DNA of 64,000 bases from an uncultured Candidatus Melainabacteria bacterium (GCA_949902595.1 CATLDC010000006.1:52903-116902), one strand, 5' to 3'; numbered from the stretch's first letter, positions 25,170 through 34,377 are shown. The notes: generated by a model from the letters alone, not told the origin. Numbers and translations are program-made.

Positions 25170-26576
25170 CTATCCTCTTACAAGTGATAAACAGTTTGCA
25201 TCGTTGAACGCTTGTAGAGATGGATTAATTTGGATTGCGGTTGAGTAATCCTTTCTAAAGCCTTCTGTATCGCCGAGTTCTTTTCTGATTGCAGCCCTGT
25301 AATAATAAGCATCAGCGTATTTTGCATTGTTTTCGATTGCTTTGTTCAAATCAGCAATTGCACCCTTTAAGTCTCTCAAGACACATTTTTGCAACCCTCT
25401 GATGTAGTAGCTCTCAGCAAGCTTAACATTGGTTGTAGGCGTTTTTGTGACCGGCTTTGTTGTGATAACCGGATTAACAGCTGCCTGAACTGTTGCAACT
25501 CCCGCACTGATAGTGCCTGATGAAGGCACACTGCTTGTTGAAGCAGCTTCTTTTGGCTTGACAGTAACAGCCGGCTCAATCTTGCTGGCTTCTTTTGCCG
25601 GCGTAATTGTTGCGATAAGCTCTTTTTCCTGCTTAGGAGTTTCCTGTTTTGCAACAGGCGCTGACTGCGCAGGTTTGTTTTCTGCAACCTGCTGAATTTC
25701 TTCTTTCTGCTTAGGAAGCGCAGGCTTTGTCTCTATTTTTTGAGCGATAATTGGCTCGGTTGTCAAAACATTTGAATTTGGTATCGCTGCAATGTAGCTT
25801 TCGTTGGAAAGAAGCGGCTTGACGTTCTTTATAAAGCTCTGTGTTTCAGCAAGCGCAATAGCCTGGTCAAGGTCGATTGCTGCGCCTTCGTTGTCAAAAT
25901 AGAGCTTTTTCAAACGTCCGCGGTTTGCATAAGCAATGCTGTCCTTCGGGTTCAAAGCAATCGCCTGTGTGTAGTCGCTAAGCGCACCAACATTGAAGTT
26001 CAAGCGTTTTCTAACTACACCGCGGTTGTTGTACGCCTCAGAGTCTTTAGGGTTAAGCTCGATTGCTTTGTCATAATCTGCAAGGGCGCCTTTGTTGTCA
26101 CTAAGCATATATTTTAGATTTGCGCGGTTGTAGAATGCGTCTGAATACTTTCCGTTAAGCTCGATTGCTTTAGCGTAATCATCCATCGCGCCTTGAATGT
26201 CGTTGAGTGCAACTTTTAACACCCCTCTGTTATTGTAGGCAAAAGCAAAGCGCGGGTTGATTGAAAGCGCGTTGTTGTAATCAGCGAGCGCGCCTTTTAA
26301 GTCGTTAGTAAGCTGTTTTATATAACCTCTGTTCAAGTAGAGTTCAGGGTTTTTAGGATTAAGTTCAATTGCTTTATCAAAATCAGCAATTGCTCCATTG
26401 ATGTCTTTTTTCAAAAATCTCATCGAAGCCCTGTTTGAATAAGCCAAAGACTGGTCTTGAGGACTTTCTGCTTTTTGGGTTTCTTCTATTGAAGTAGAAA
26501 GTGGAGTCGTAGCAAAACAAGCGTTGTTAAACGCAAAGATAGCTAAGATTGCAAGTATAAAACTTGTTTTTTTCAC
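25170..26576 (-). CDS. Secreted/periplasmic TPR protein
   Basis: 468 aa from GTG 26576, which has GAAGGAG 8 nt upstream and starts exactly at a signal peptide (KKTSFILAILAIFAFNNACFA); the longer frame would bury it. Residues 40-260 are six tandem TPRs of the type DFDKAIELNPKNPELYLNRG, a Pro/Lys/Ala/Val-rich linker covers about 280-385, and further TPR units lie at the C-terminus (ADLNKAIENNAKYADAYYYR). TPR arrays of this kind scaffold protein complexes; a periplasmic or envelope role follows from the signal peptide. Partners unknown. Confidence 0.85.
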   Translation of the reverse strand: MKKTSFILAILAIFAFNNACFATTPLSTSIEETQKAESPQDQSLAYSNRASMRFLKKDINGAIADFDKAIELNPKNPELYLNRGYIKQLTNDLKGALADYNNALSINPRFAFAYNNRGVLKVALNDIQGAMDDYAKAIELNGKYSDAFYNRANLKYMLSDNKGALADYDKAIELNPKDSEAYNNRGVVRKRLNFNVGALSDYTQAIALNPKDSIAYANRGRLKKLYFDNEGAAIDLDQAIALAETQSFIKNVKPLLSNESYIAAIPNSNVLTTEPIIAQKIETKPALPKQKEEIQQVAENKPAQSAPVAKQETPKQEKELIATITPAKEASKIEPAVTVKPKEAASTSSVPSSGTISAGVATVQAAVNPVITTKPVTKTPTTNVKLAESYYIRGLQKCVLRDLKGAIADLNKAIENNAKYADAYYYRAAIRKELGDTEGFRKDYSTAIQINPSLQAFNDANCLSLVRG

Positions 26577-26717
26577 GATACGTACTCCTTCATCAAGTTG
26601 GATTCTCTTAAATAGTACCACATAATAAAACTATCGCAAGAGGGTAAGTTGAATTAGGTGGGGTGTATAGAGTTGCATTAGCAGACTCTATATAATAAAA
26701 TAGTTGTATAGAATTTT

Positions 26718-26790
26718 GCCGATGTGGCTCAGATGGTAGAGCAATCGATTCGTAATCGATAGGTCGGGAGTTCGAGTCTCCCCATCGGCA
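26718..26790 (+). tRNA. tRNA-Thr (CGT)
   Basis: GCCGATG / CATCGGC acceptor stem, D arm, anticodon loop TTCGTAA with CGT, T arm GGGAGTTCGAGTCTCCC, discriminator A at 26790. Unlike the tRNA-His above, the CCA end is not encoded, so CCA addition is required. Confidence 0.96.
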
Positions 26791-26823
26791 GTTACTTTTT
26801 CTTTGCTAAAAAGAAAAAGTAAC
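26791..26823. terminator. Hairpin abutting tRNA-Thr 3' end
   Basis: GTTACTTTTTCTT (26791-26803) pairs perfectly with AAGAAAAAGTAAC (26811-26823) around a 7-base loop. It begins at the first base after the tRNA. It could be a terminator or a small dispersed intergenic repeat. Confidence 0.5.
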
Positions 26824-26895
26824 CAAAAAGAAAAGAGTACAGGGCTGGTTGGTGTATATTCCGTTTTGTGTTTGGGATTGAATGGGATAAAAAAA

Positions 26896-26921
26896 CTCAA
26901 CACATTATTACTTGTGTTGAG
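26896..26921. repeat. Palindromic repeat, left copy of an inverted pair
   Basis: CTCAACACA / TGTGTTGAG with an eight-base centre (TTATTACT). The 24-bp core is repeated exactly in inverted orientation at 27072-27095. T runs flank it on both strands, so it can also act as a terminator. The 333-bp gene-free stretch 26791-27123 otherwise holds an AT-rich promoter-like segment and no gene. Confidence 0.7.
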
Positions 26922-26976
26922 CCTTTTTAATTCCTTAAAAATAAATTAGCATAAAAATAAAAATATATGTATAAAT

Positions 26977-27012
26977 GTTAAAATATGTTAAAGTGACTAT
27001 GTATATTATAAT
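26977..27012 (+). promoter_or_regulatory. Promoter-like segment with 10-bp direct repeat
   Basis: GTTAAAAT-AT-GTTAAAGT (26977-26994), a direct repeat with one-turn spacing and 13 of 16 matches to HLR1, lies 12 bp upstream of an exact TATAAT (27007-27012). It points toward the glycan cluster. Confidence 0.35.
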
Positions 27013-27070
27013 TATTTGGATGTTTGTTTTAATGGGCTGAAAGCCTTTGTTTGTGCTTGATTTGGTGTGT

Positions 27071-27096
27071 TTCAACACAAGTAATAATGTGTTGAA
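27071..27096. repeat. Palindromic repeat, right copy of an inverted pair
   Basis: TTCAACACA / TGTGTTGAA with centre AGTAATAA; the reverse complement of the 26896 copy, 27 bp before the start codon of the glycosyltransferase. Confidence 0.7.
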
Positions 27097-27123
27097 TGAA
27101 TACGAGTATGAATAGGAGGAAAT

Positions 27124-28194
27124 ATGGTAAAAATTTCTGTAATTATACCAGTTTACAATGTAGAAAAATACTTAAATGAGTGTCTGGACAGTGTCGTAAA
27201 CCAAACGCTTGATAAAATGGAAATAATTTGTGTTAATGATGGCTCTAAAGATGAATCATTGAAAATTTTGAATGAATATGCTGCTAAAGATTCAAGAATC
27301 AGGGTTATAGACAAGCCTAACGGCGGTTACGGGTCTGCTTGTAATGTAGGCTTAAATAACGCAAAAGGAAAGTATATAGCGATTTTAGAGCCGGATGATT
27401 ATATTGAGTGCAAGATGTATGAAGAGCTTTGTAAGATTGCAGAGGAGTCCGGCGCCGACATTGTTAAGTCTAATTATTTTGAGAATTACGATATTCCGGC
27501 AAACAGGCGTGTTAATGAAATTGATTTTCGTAAGTACGATGTGATGCCGGATACAGAATTTAACATAAAAGATTTTCCGGTATTCTTGTACTACCACCCG
27601 AGTATATGGAGTTGTGTTTACAATAGAGAATTTATCGAGAAGAATCATATAAGGTTTGTGGAAGCTCCGGGTGCGGGCTGGACAGACAATCCGTTTCAGG
27701 TGCAGACAATGTGTCTTGCCGAAAAGATTGTTTACACACCAAAAGCTTATTATTACTGGAGAAAGATTAATCTTTGCGATTCAGACGACTTGAAGGACTA
27801 CAGAATACCGTTTTTAAGAAGCAGGGAAATCCATGACTGGCTAAGAGGTGCAAACATTTCTGATGACGGTATCTGGGCTTGTTTACACAAGCGTGAGATG
27901 GCTTATATTTTTATTGTGCTTGGAATGCTTACTCTTAAGACATACAAGCTGGCCAAGCCGGAGATTGAGGGGCTTTTGAAAGAGATGGATATGGAGCGTC
28001 TTAAAAGGTGTAAGTATGTAACTTCGAAGGACATAAAGCATTATAAGGAATTGAGGAATCGTTTAGACTGGGTGTTTTATTCACGGAAGTTGAAGTACTA
28101 CAGGAAGAAATTGATTAGCATAAATTGGAATAAGCAATCCAAATGCGTGGTATTGTTTGGCAAAAATATTCTTGGAGGTAAGCTCTATGACTAA
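27124..28194 (+). CDS. Family 2 glycosyltransferase
   Basis: 356 aa. The GT-A nucleotide-sugar domain occupies residues 1-220: KISVIIPVYNVEKYLNECLD, VNDGSKDESLKIL, the GGYGSACNVGLNNAKGKYIA segment and the metal-binding DxD-like EPDD. The C-terminal 100 residues are basic and helical. It transfers a sugar to a surface polymer, probably at the cytoplasmic face. AGGAGG lies a few bases before the ATG. It overlaps the LicD gene by 8 nt, forming a glycan-decoration operon. Confidence 0.93.
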   Translation: MVKISVIIPVYNVEKYLNECLDSVVNQTLDKMEIICVNDGSKDESLKILNEYAAKDSRIRVIDKPNGGYGSACNVGLNNAKGKYIAILEPDDYIECKMYEELCKIAEESGADIVKSNYFENYDIPANRRVNEIDFRKYDVMPDTEFNIKDFPVFLYYHPSIWSCVYNREFIEKNHIRFVEAPGAGWTDNPFQVQTMCLAEKIVYTPKAYYYWRKINLCDSDDLKDYRIPFLRSREIHDWLRGANISDDGIWACLHKREMAYIFIVLGMLTLKTYKLAKPEIEGLLKEMDMERLKRCKYVTSKDIKHYKELRNRLDWVFYSRKLKYYRKKLISINWNKQSKCVVLFGKNILGGKLYD

Positions 28195-29188
28195 ATTTCT
28201 CCAGAATATATTTTCAATAACAAATGAGGAAGATGGAAAACTTATAAGGCTCTTGGGATTAAGAATAAGACATGGGAAGAGAAGCTTTAAAAAATTAGAA
28301 CGTAAGCTTGAGGAAATGTGTCGGCTGCAAGAGTGCTTGATTGATGTCAAATCTGTTTCTAAGGCATCGGGCTTTTTGCGTATTGTACAGTCAATCGATT
28401 TTGGGATTTTATGCAAGGTGGATGAAATCTGCCGAAAGCACGGTATTTCGTATTGGCTTGATGGCGGCACTCTGCTTGGAAGTATCAGGCATGAAGGCTT
28501 TATTCCCTGGGATGATGATTTGGATATCGCGATGATGGCTTCTGATTATGAAAGATTTCAGACAGTTGTAGATGAGGAGTTTAAAGGCACTGATTTTGTG
28601 TTCAAGCAAGTTCCGTCCCATATCGGGAAAATCTTGCATAAGGATTTTTTGCCACAAACAGAAGAAGAATGGATTGATTTTACAAACTGGGAAAAGAATG
28701 AAAGGCTTTATTTGGGTGTTGATATATTCCCGTTTTATTATTGTAAAAATGGTTTATCGGATAATCAAATCGCTGATAAAATGCGGGAAAATTATGCTAC
28801 CAAAGAACTGCTATACAAGAGGTCTGGGAAAAATTATTCTGAATATTACGATATCAATGATTTTGTAAATAAAAAGAACAGCGAATTAAGTTCAAAAGAA
28901 ATTACATCAAGAGTATTTTTAGGGAATGAAACAATCGCTCCGGAGGCTCGTATTTTTAGAACCAATGACATATTCCCGCTTACAAAGTATGTTTTTGAGG
29001 GTAAAAAGTTTTTTGTTCCTCAAAATTATAAAAATATTCTCATGGAATACTATGACGATTATGAAAAAATAAAAATTTATCCTTCGCATTTGGATTTTGA
29101 AAAAGTATGCAAGGAAGATAAGTACAAATTATTAGAACATTTAACAATAGAAGAAAAGTATGGAAAGGATATGTTATGTCAAAAATAG
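28187..29188 (+). CDS. licD: LicD-family phosphotransferase-like protein
   Basis: 333 aa from ATG 28187, supported by GGAGG 8 nt upstream and an 8-nt overlap with the GT2 gene. The LicD signature is unmistakable: SYWLDGGTLLGSIRHEGFIP followed by WDDDLDIAM (metal-binding aspartates). LicD proteins attach phosphocholine, or related phospho-groups such as glycerol phosphate, to surface glycans or teichoic acids, using a CDP-activated donor. The next gene encodes a cytidylyltransferase that would make such a donor. In other bacteria lic loci are phase-variable, as this cluster also seems to be. Confidence 0.92.
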   Translation: MTKFLQNIFSITNEEDGKLIRLLGLRIRHGKRSFKKLERKLEEMCRLQECLIDVKSVSKASGFLRIVQSIDFGILCKVDEICRKHGISYWLDGGTLLGSIRHEGFIPWDDDLDIAMMASDYERFQTVVDEEFKGTDFVFKQVPSHIGKILHKDFLPQTEEEWIDFTNWEKNERLYLGVDIFPFYYCKNGLSDNQIADKMRENYATKELLYKRSGKNYSEYYDINDFVNKKNSELSSKEITSRVFLGNETIAPEARIFRTNDIFPLTKYVFEGKKFFVPQNYKNILMEYYDDYEKIKIYPSHLDFEKVCKEDKYKLLEHLTIEEKYGKDMLCQK

Positions 29189-29587
29189 GATTTACCTTAG
29201 GATGTTTTGATATTCTTCATATGGGACACCTGAATTTGCTGGAAAATTCCAAAAATTTGTGCGACAAACTTATTGTTGGCGTCCTGGGCGATGATTATGT
29301 TGGGCTAAATAAGGGGGGGGGGTGTATTTTCACAGAATGATAGGATAGGTATTTTAAAAGCTGTAAAGTATTGTGATGTGGTTGTGCCGGAAAACACTCT
29401 TGATAAAAAATATCTCTGGAACAAATACAAATTTGACTATCTTTTTGTGGGTGATGATTGGCTGGATACTCCTCAATACAAAGAATGGGAGGCCGATTTG
29501 AAGGAAGTCGACTGCAAAGTAATATATTATCCGTATACAAAAGGAGTTTGTTCTTCAGATTTAAAAGCTGCTATAAAACAAGATTAA
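29176..29587 (+). pseudogene. TagD-like cytidylyltransferase, out of frame at a G10 tract
   Basis: ATG 29176 (13 nt inside licD) gives MSKIGFTLGCFDILHMGHLN, the nucleotidyltransferase HxGH motif of glycerol-3-phosphate / choline-phosphate cytidylyltransferases, but a run of ten G at 29313-29322 shifts the frame and a TGA follows at 29338. The +1 frame continues the same protein (VFSQNDRIGILKAVKYCDVV, then FVGDDW and YPYTKGVCSSDLK) to TAA at 29587. With nine G (or twelve) the product would be a normal-length enzyme of about 136 aa. It would supply CDP-glycerol or CDP-choline for the LicD protein. I read it as a phase-variable gene in the OFF state, or a sequencing/assembly length error. Confidence 0.85.
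29313..29322 (+). repeat. Poly-G tract of ten, candidate phase-variation switch
   Basis: Ten consecutive G inside the cytidylyltransferase gene. One base fewer restores the reading frame. Confidence 0.9.
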
Positions 29588-29634
29588 TCCTATCTTTGTG
29601 TTATGATGAGGAAAACACAAAAAAAGGATAGCTT

Positions 29635-30117
29635 ATGAGAGATGAATTGTTATCAATAATTGAAAAAAACAGCAGAATTGGCGTGAATGAGCTTGCAGTG
29701 CTGCTTGGCAAAGAAGAAATCGAAGTTGCAAACGAGATTGCAAAACTTGAAGCGGAAGGAGTTATTTGCGGCTACCATACGCTTATCAACTGGGATAAGA
29801 CCTCTATTGAAAAAGTCACTGCGCTTATTGAGGTTAAGGTTACACCACAGCGCGGACAGGGCTTTGACAAGATAGCAGAGCGGATTTATAACTATCCGGA
29901 AGTGCGCGCTGTTTACCTGATTTCAGGCGGGTATGATTTGCTTGTAACTCTGGAAGAAAAGACTCTTAAAGAGATTGCAGGATTTGTTTCTGACAAGCTT
30001 TCAACTCTTGACAGCGTACTAAGCACAGCGACCCACTTTGTGCTTAAGAAGTACAAAGACCACGGTACTGTGTTTGACAAAAAGAAAGAGGATGAAAGAG
30101 AGGTTATTACTCCATGA
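29635..30117 (+). CDS. Lrp/AsnC-family transcriptional regulator
   Basis: 160 aa. Residues 1-60 are the winged helix-turn-helix (SRIGVNELAVLLGKEEIEVA), residues 70-145 the RAM ligand domain (RAVYLISGGYDLLVTLEE). Family members bind amino acids and regulate their metabolism. AAAGGA precedes the ATG. Its stop overlaps the start of an aminotransferase gene by 4 nt, the same pairing as the Bacillus alaR-alaT genes, so it probably regulates that transaminase in response to its amino acid. Confidence 0.92.
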   Translation: MRDELLSIIEKNSRIGVNELAVLLGKEEIEVANEIAKLEAEGVICGYHTLINWDKTSIEKVTALIEVKVTPQRGQGFDKIAERIYNYPEVRAVYLISGGYDLLVTLEEKTLKEIAGFVSDKLSTLDSVLSTATHFVLKKYKDHGTVFDKKKEDEREVITP

Positions 30118-31280
30118 CAAAGCCGCTTTCAGATTCAGTAAAAAGCCTTAAACCATCCGGTATCCGCAAATTCTTCGATATTGTAAGCGAGATGAAAGAC
30201 GCGATTTCTCTGGGCGTTGGCGAGCCGGATTTTGACACGCCATGGCATATCAGAGACGAAGGGATTTTTGCGCTTGAAAAAGGCAAAACTTTTTATACTT
30301 CGAACGCCGGATTGAAAGAGCTTAGAGAAGAGATTTGTAGTTATGTTTCAAGAACCCAAAGGGTAAATTATGACCCGATGCATGAGGTGATTGTTACAGT
30401 TGGCGGGTCTGAAGCGATTGATATCGGCTTAAGAGCAATGTGTAATCCGGGTGATGAGGTTATTATTCCACAGCCTTCTTATGTCTCCTATGAGCCTTGC
30501 GCGGTTTTAGCAGGCGCTAAACCTGTTATTATTGATTTGAAGGCTGAAAACGAATTTAGATTAACTCCGGAAGAGCTCGAAGCTGCAATTACAGATAAGA
30601 CAAAAGTGTTGATACTTCCTTTCCCTAACAATCCGACCGGTGCGATTATGGAAAAGGGGGATTTGGAAAAAATCGCAAAAATTATTATTGATAATGATAT
30701 TTATGTGATGTCTGACGAGATTTATGCGGAGCTTACGTATAAGGGTGAGCATGTTTCAATAGTGTCTCTTCCTGAAATGAAAGAGCGCACTGTTCTTATA
30801 AACGGGTTTTCAAAGGCTTATGCCATGACAGGCTGGCGCCTTGGTTACGCGTGCGGGCCGGAAGAAATTATCAAACAGATGACAAAAATTCACCAGTTTG
30901 CAATTATGTGCGCTCCGACAACAAGCCAGTATGCTGCTGTTGAGGCGCTCAAAAACGGGGATGAAGACGTGAAGATGATGCGTCAGGCTTACAACCAGCG
31001 CAGGCGGTTTTTGATGAACGCGTTTAGAGAAATGAATTTAGACTGTTTTGAGCCTTACGGCGCGTTTTATGTTTTCCCTTGCATTAAAGAATTTGGGATG
31101 ACAAGCGAGGAGTTTGCAACCCGGTTTCTGGAGGAAGAAAAGGTTGCGGCTGTGCCTGGTACGGCGTTTGGAAACAGCGGAGAAGGGTTTTTGAGAATCT
31201 CTTATGCGTATTCGCTTGATAATTTGAAGATTGCGATGGAGAGATTGAATCGATTCGTGGAAAGACTGCGCAGAGAATAA
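30114..31280 (+). CDS. Class I/II aminotransferase (alanine/aspartate-type)
   Basis: 388 aa fold-type I PLP enzyme. The catalytic lysine is in GFSKAYAMTGWRLGYACGP; other landmarks are SLGVGEPDFDTPWHI, VTVGGSEAIDIGLRA, LPFPNNPTGAI and MSDEIYAELTY. FLRISYAYS near the C-terminus carries the carboxylate-binding arginine. It overlaps the Lrp gene by 4 nt (ATGA), so the two are translationally coupled. The closest match is the AlaT/PatA/AspC-like group; exact substrate is not certain. Confidence 0.9.
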   Translation: MTKPLSDSVKSLKPSGIRKFFDIVSEMKDAISLGVGEPDFDTPWHIRDEGIFALEKGKTFYTSNAGLKELREEICSYVSRTQRVNYDPMHEVIVTVGGSEAIDIGLRAMCNPGDEVIIPQPSYVSYEPCAVLAGAKPVIIDLKAENEFRLTPEELEAAITDKTKVLILPFPNNPTGAIMEKGDLEKIAKIIIDNDIYVMSDEIYAELTYKGEHVSIVSLPEMKERTVLINGFSKAYAMTGWRLGYACGPEEIIKQMTKIHQFAIMCAPTTSQYAAVEALKNGDEDVKMMRQAYNQRRRFLMNAFREMNLDCFEPYGAFYVFPCIKEFGMTSEEFATRFLEEEKVAAVPGTAFGNSGEGFLRISYAYSLDNLKIAMERLNRFVERLRRE

Positions 31281-31341
31281 CCTCCAAGCCAGTAGTCTCA
31301 CCATTGAGGCAGACCAGTAGTTCTAAAACCAACTGGTAATG

Positions 31342-34300
31342 CTACATCTGTCTGCCGACAAATACATTTACCCCCTGCCCCCCTGCGGATAATGAGAAGA
31401 TGTCGTAGATTTCCTGGTCGGAGAGCTCGGTGATAATCTTTTCGCCTTCGTAAACAGCGAGGTCTGCTAACTCTTTCTTTGATTTGAGCATTTCGTCGAT
31501 TTTTTCTTCAAAAGTACCAAGAGTTATGAGCCTGTGTACCATAACGTTCTTGTCCTGCCCGATACGGTAAGTTCTGTCTGTTGCCTGATCTTCTACCGCA
31601 GGATTCCACCACAAATCATAGTGGATAACATTTGTGGCACTCGTGAGGTTCAAACCTGTTCCGCCGGCTTTTAATGACAGAATCATTACTTTGCGATCCT
31701 TGTTGGTCTGGAAATCCTCAATCAGGTTCTCACGTTGAGGAACGGTTAATGAACCATGGAAGAACGAAGGCTCGGAACCGCATTCTTCATACAAAATTTT
31801 TGTAAGCAAATCGCCCATTTCTTTGTACTGGGTGAAAATAAGCGTCTTTTCGTCATTATCAAGTATGCTCTGAACAAGAGAAACGCACTTTTCAGCCTTT
31901 CCGGAAAGTTCTTTTGAGGTTTCACCAGACTTTAAGAACTGGTAAGGGTGATTGCAAATCTGCTTGAGCGCAGTTATTAGCTTGAAAATATTCCCCCTTC
32001 TGTTTACGCCCGTAAACCCGCTTATCTTTTCCATCATCTCGTTAAGCGTTTTTTCGTAAAGTATTGCCTGAGATTTAGCAAGGTAGCAGTAATCGTTCAA
32101 TACCATCTTGTCCGGCAGGTCTGAAATTACGCCCTTGTCGGTCTTCAAGCGCCTTAGTACAAACGGTGATACAGAAAGCTTGAGCTTTGAGGCGCGTGAT
32201 TTTTCCTTGAAACGCTCAATCGGCACAGCGTAGCTCTTCTGAAATTCTTTGAGCGAGCCAAGATAGCCCTTGTTTATGAAATCAAAAATACTCCAGAGCT
32301 CTGTAAGCCTGTTTTCTACAGGAGTACCGGTCATTGCAATCTTTATGTCTGATTTGAGCGCCTTGATTGCAAGAGTCTGGGCTGTGTCAGGGTTCTTGAT
32401 GTTTTGAGCCTCGTCAACAATAATCATGCCCCATGTGTTTTTCTTCATCTCTTCAACGTCGATTCTCATAATCGCGTATGTTGTAAGAATCACGTCGTTT
32501 TTTAAATCAAGTTTTCTATCAAGCCCGTGGTAAGTCGCGACCTTGAGCGAAGGAGCAAAAAGCTGCATTTCCTTCATCCAGTTTCCCATAAGGGTGGTCG
32601 GGCAGATTACAAGCACAGGGTTCTTGAGTTTGTTTTCTTCTTTGAGTTTTAGAATAAGGCTGATTACCTGAATTGTTTTACCAAGCCCCATATCGTCTGC
32701 CATACAGCAGCCAAAGCCCTTGGATACATTTGTCCAGAGCCATTTGAGCCCTGTTTGTTGGTAAGCTCTTAAATCGCCTTTCAAGCCTTCCGGCTGTGAG
32801 ACTTCAACCGGCTTTGCAAAATCCTTGATAACATTTGCGTAAGCATCGTCGTAGTTGAAATCGTAGTTTTGGAGCTGACCTGACATTGAGGCATGGATTA
32901 ATTCAAGGCGTGTCATCTTCTTGTGGTTAGCGTTTTTGATTTGCTCAACAAGTTTTTCGCCTTCAGCCTTGTCCACAAGTATGTACTTGCCGTTATATTG
33001 GATAAGTCCGTTGCTTTCGCTCACGAGTTTATTAAATTCTTCAAGCGAAATCTTTTCATCGCCAAGAGAGACTTCGTAAGAAAACTCCAGAATGTCGTCC
33101 AATGAAATCGCGCTGCTTGATACTGTGTTAAAGATGTTCATCAAATCATCAGAGCGTGCAGCCTTGACCTTCGCGTTGATTGAAGCACGAGGAATAATAA
33201 TATTCGTAAGCTCATCCGGCAGAATAACGTCAATCTGCGCTTTTTGAAGATAATAAGCTGTTTGTGCAATGATTTTGTAAACCTCGTTCAGGTTCAATGT
33301 GAGCGAAAGTTTGTCCTCATCTTCAAACAGGTCTTCCAATTCAGGCATATATCTGAGCGCGTAGTTCAATTGCTTTTCAATAATCTTTGATATGTCAGCG
33401 GTGTCTAATCCCCAGATTTCATCTTTGTGGTACAAATCGTCAAGGATAATGGTCTCGTCTGTTTTGCGGTTTTTGATATGGATTTTTAGTTCAAACATAT
33501 CATCAGAAACTTTGTTTACCTTGAAATATGGTATCAAGTCGTATTTCCCGAGGTAGAGTTCGTCAAACCACTGCGCAAAGTTTTCAGCAAGGTCTTTGCC
33601 TTTCATCACGCATCTTTGTTCCAGATCCTTAATCATATAATGCCCGGACTTGATGTCTTTGAATCTGTAAGCCTTTATTCCTAAAAACTTGTAAATCAGG
33701 TAGTTGAGGTACTCGCGAACAAATCTTTCAACAAAACCTTTTGGCTTATCACCTTTTATGAACAAGTCATCAGGAAGATTGTTTTCAAGCTCGTTAATAA
33801 TCTTTGCAGACTCTTTGTTTGAGATAATCGGCTCATACACGATTCTGAAAGATGTGTCACCCGCAGTTTTGTGTACGGTCGGGATGAAGTAGAGCTTTTC
33901 AATCAACTTCATTACAAAGTGTGTAAGCTTGTTAAAATAAGCAAAAGTCTGTGTAAGTGAGGAGAAGTCAACAACTTCACCAAACCCGCCAAAGTAGTCC
34001 AGAACTAAATCAAGAGGCATAATGTAGCCGATTTGTCCGTTGACTTCTTTTGAGGTGAATCTGAACATAGAGCCTTTAGACTTAAGATAGAACTGAAAAT
34101 TGTTTGTAGGTGTTACAAAGAACGATAAGCGCGGCTTGTCTGCTGTGCCGTCATTGATTAGAAGAAAATCAGTGTTACGCACAGGAGAGTTCGGGCTCAG
34201 GAAGATTCCTTCAAACTCGTCTTCCACAAGCTGGTATATCAGGCTCAAAGTGTATCGGAAATCCTTGTTCTTGAACCCGTTCGGGTTTTCGCTCAGGTTG

Positions 34301-34368
34301 AAAAAGAATTCGTCTACGTTATTTTTTTTCAGTGATAAATCTATGTCTAAAGGTTTTACGTCTGTCAT
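31342..34368 (-). CDS. SNF2-family DEAD/DEAH-box helicase/translocase
   Basis: 1008 aa. The N-terminal half (about 520 residues) is a bacterial SNF2-associated region without a clear zinc finger. The ATPase core follows: ADDMGLGKTIQVISLILKLK (Walker A, about residue 556), IIVDEAQNIKN (Walker B), MTGTPVENRLTELWSIFDF (motif III), and the C-lobe with LSLKAGGTGLNLTSATNVIH then DQATDRTYRIGQ (motifs V-VI). Such proteins move on duplex DNA or remodel nucleoprotein, possibly freeing RNA polymerase like RapA. The gene starts 10 nt after gpmI stops, so it is probably in one transcript with it. Confidence 0.92.
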   Translation of the reverse strand: MTDVKPLDIDLSLKKNNVDEFFFNLSENPNGFKNKDFRYTLSLIYQLVEDEFEGIFLSPNSPVRNTDFLLINDGTADKPRLSFFVTPTNNFQFYLKSKGSMFRFTSKEVNGQIGYIMPLDLVLDYFGGFGEVVDFSSLTQTFAYFNKLTHFVMKLIEKLYFIPTVHKTAGDTSFRIVYEPIISNKESAKIINELENNLPDDLFIKGDKPKGFVERFVREYLNYLIYKFLGIKAYRFKDIKSGHYMIKDLEQRCVMKGKDLAENFAQWFDELYLGKYDLIPYFKVNKVSDDMFELKIHIKNRKTDETIILDDLYHKDEIWGLDTADISKIIEKQLNYALRYMPELEDLFEDEDKLSLTLNLNEVYKIIAQTAYYLQKAQIDVILPDELTNIIIPRASINAKVKAARSDDLMNIFNTVSSSAISLDDILEFSYEVSLGDEKISLEEFNKLVSESNGLIQYNGKYILVDKAEGEKLVEQIKNANHKKMTRLELIHASMSGQLQNYDFNYDDAYANVIKDFAKPVEVSQPEGLKGDLRAYQQTGLKWLWTNVSKGFGCCMADDMGLGKTIQVISLILKLKEENKLKNPVLVICPTTLMGNWMKEMQLFAPSLKVATYHGLDRKLDLKNDVILTTYAIMRIDVEEMKKNTWGMIIVDEAQNIKNPDTAQTLAIKALKSDIKIAMTGTPVENRLTELWSIFDFINKGYLGSLKEFQKSYAVPIERFKEKSRASKLKLSVSPFVLRRLKTDKGVISDLPDKMVLNDYCYLAKSQAILYEKTLNEMMEKISGFTGVNRRGNIFKLITALKQICNHPYQFLKSGETSKELSGKAEKCVSLVQSILDNDEKTLIFTQYKEMGDLLTKILYEECGSEPSFFHGSLTVPQRENLIEDFQTNKDRKVMILSLKAGGTGLNLTSATNVIHYDLWWNPAVEDQATDRTYRIGQDKNVMVHRLITLGTFEEKIDEMLKSKKELADLAVYEGEKIITELSDQEIYDIFSLSAGGQGVNVFVGRQM

Positions 34369-34377
34369 TGTTTCTCT

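Noticed and set aside
26688..26903. Minus-strand frame across tRNA-Thr with GETRTPDLSITNRLLYHLSH
   Set aside because: This is the familiar translated-tRNA artefact; the tRNA on the plus strand explains the sequence.
29295..29540. Minus-strand frame over the G10 tract
   Set aside because: It is antisense to the cytidylyltransferase, which is recognisable on the plus strand on both sides of the tract.
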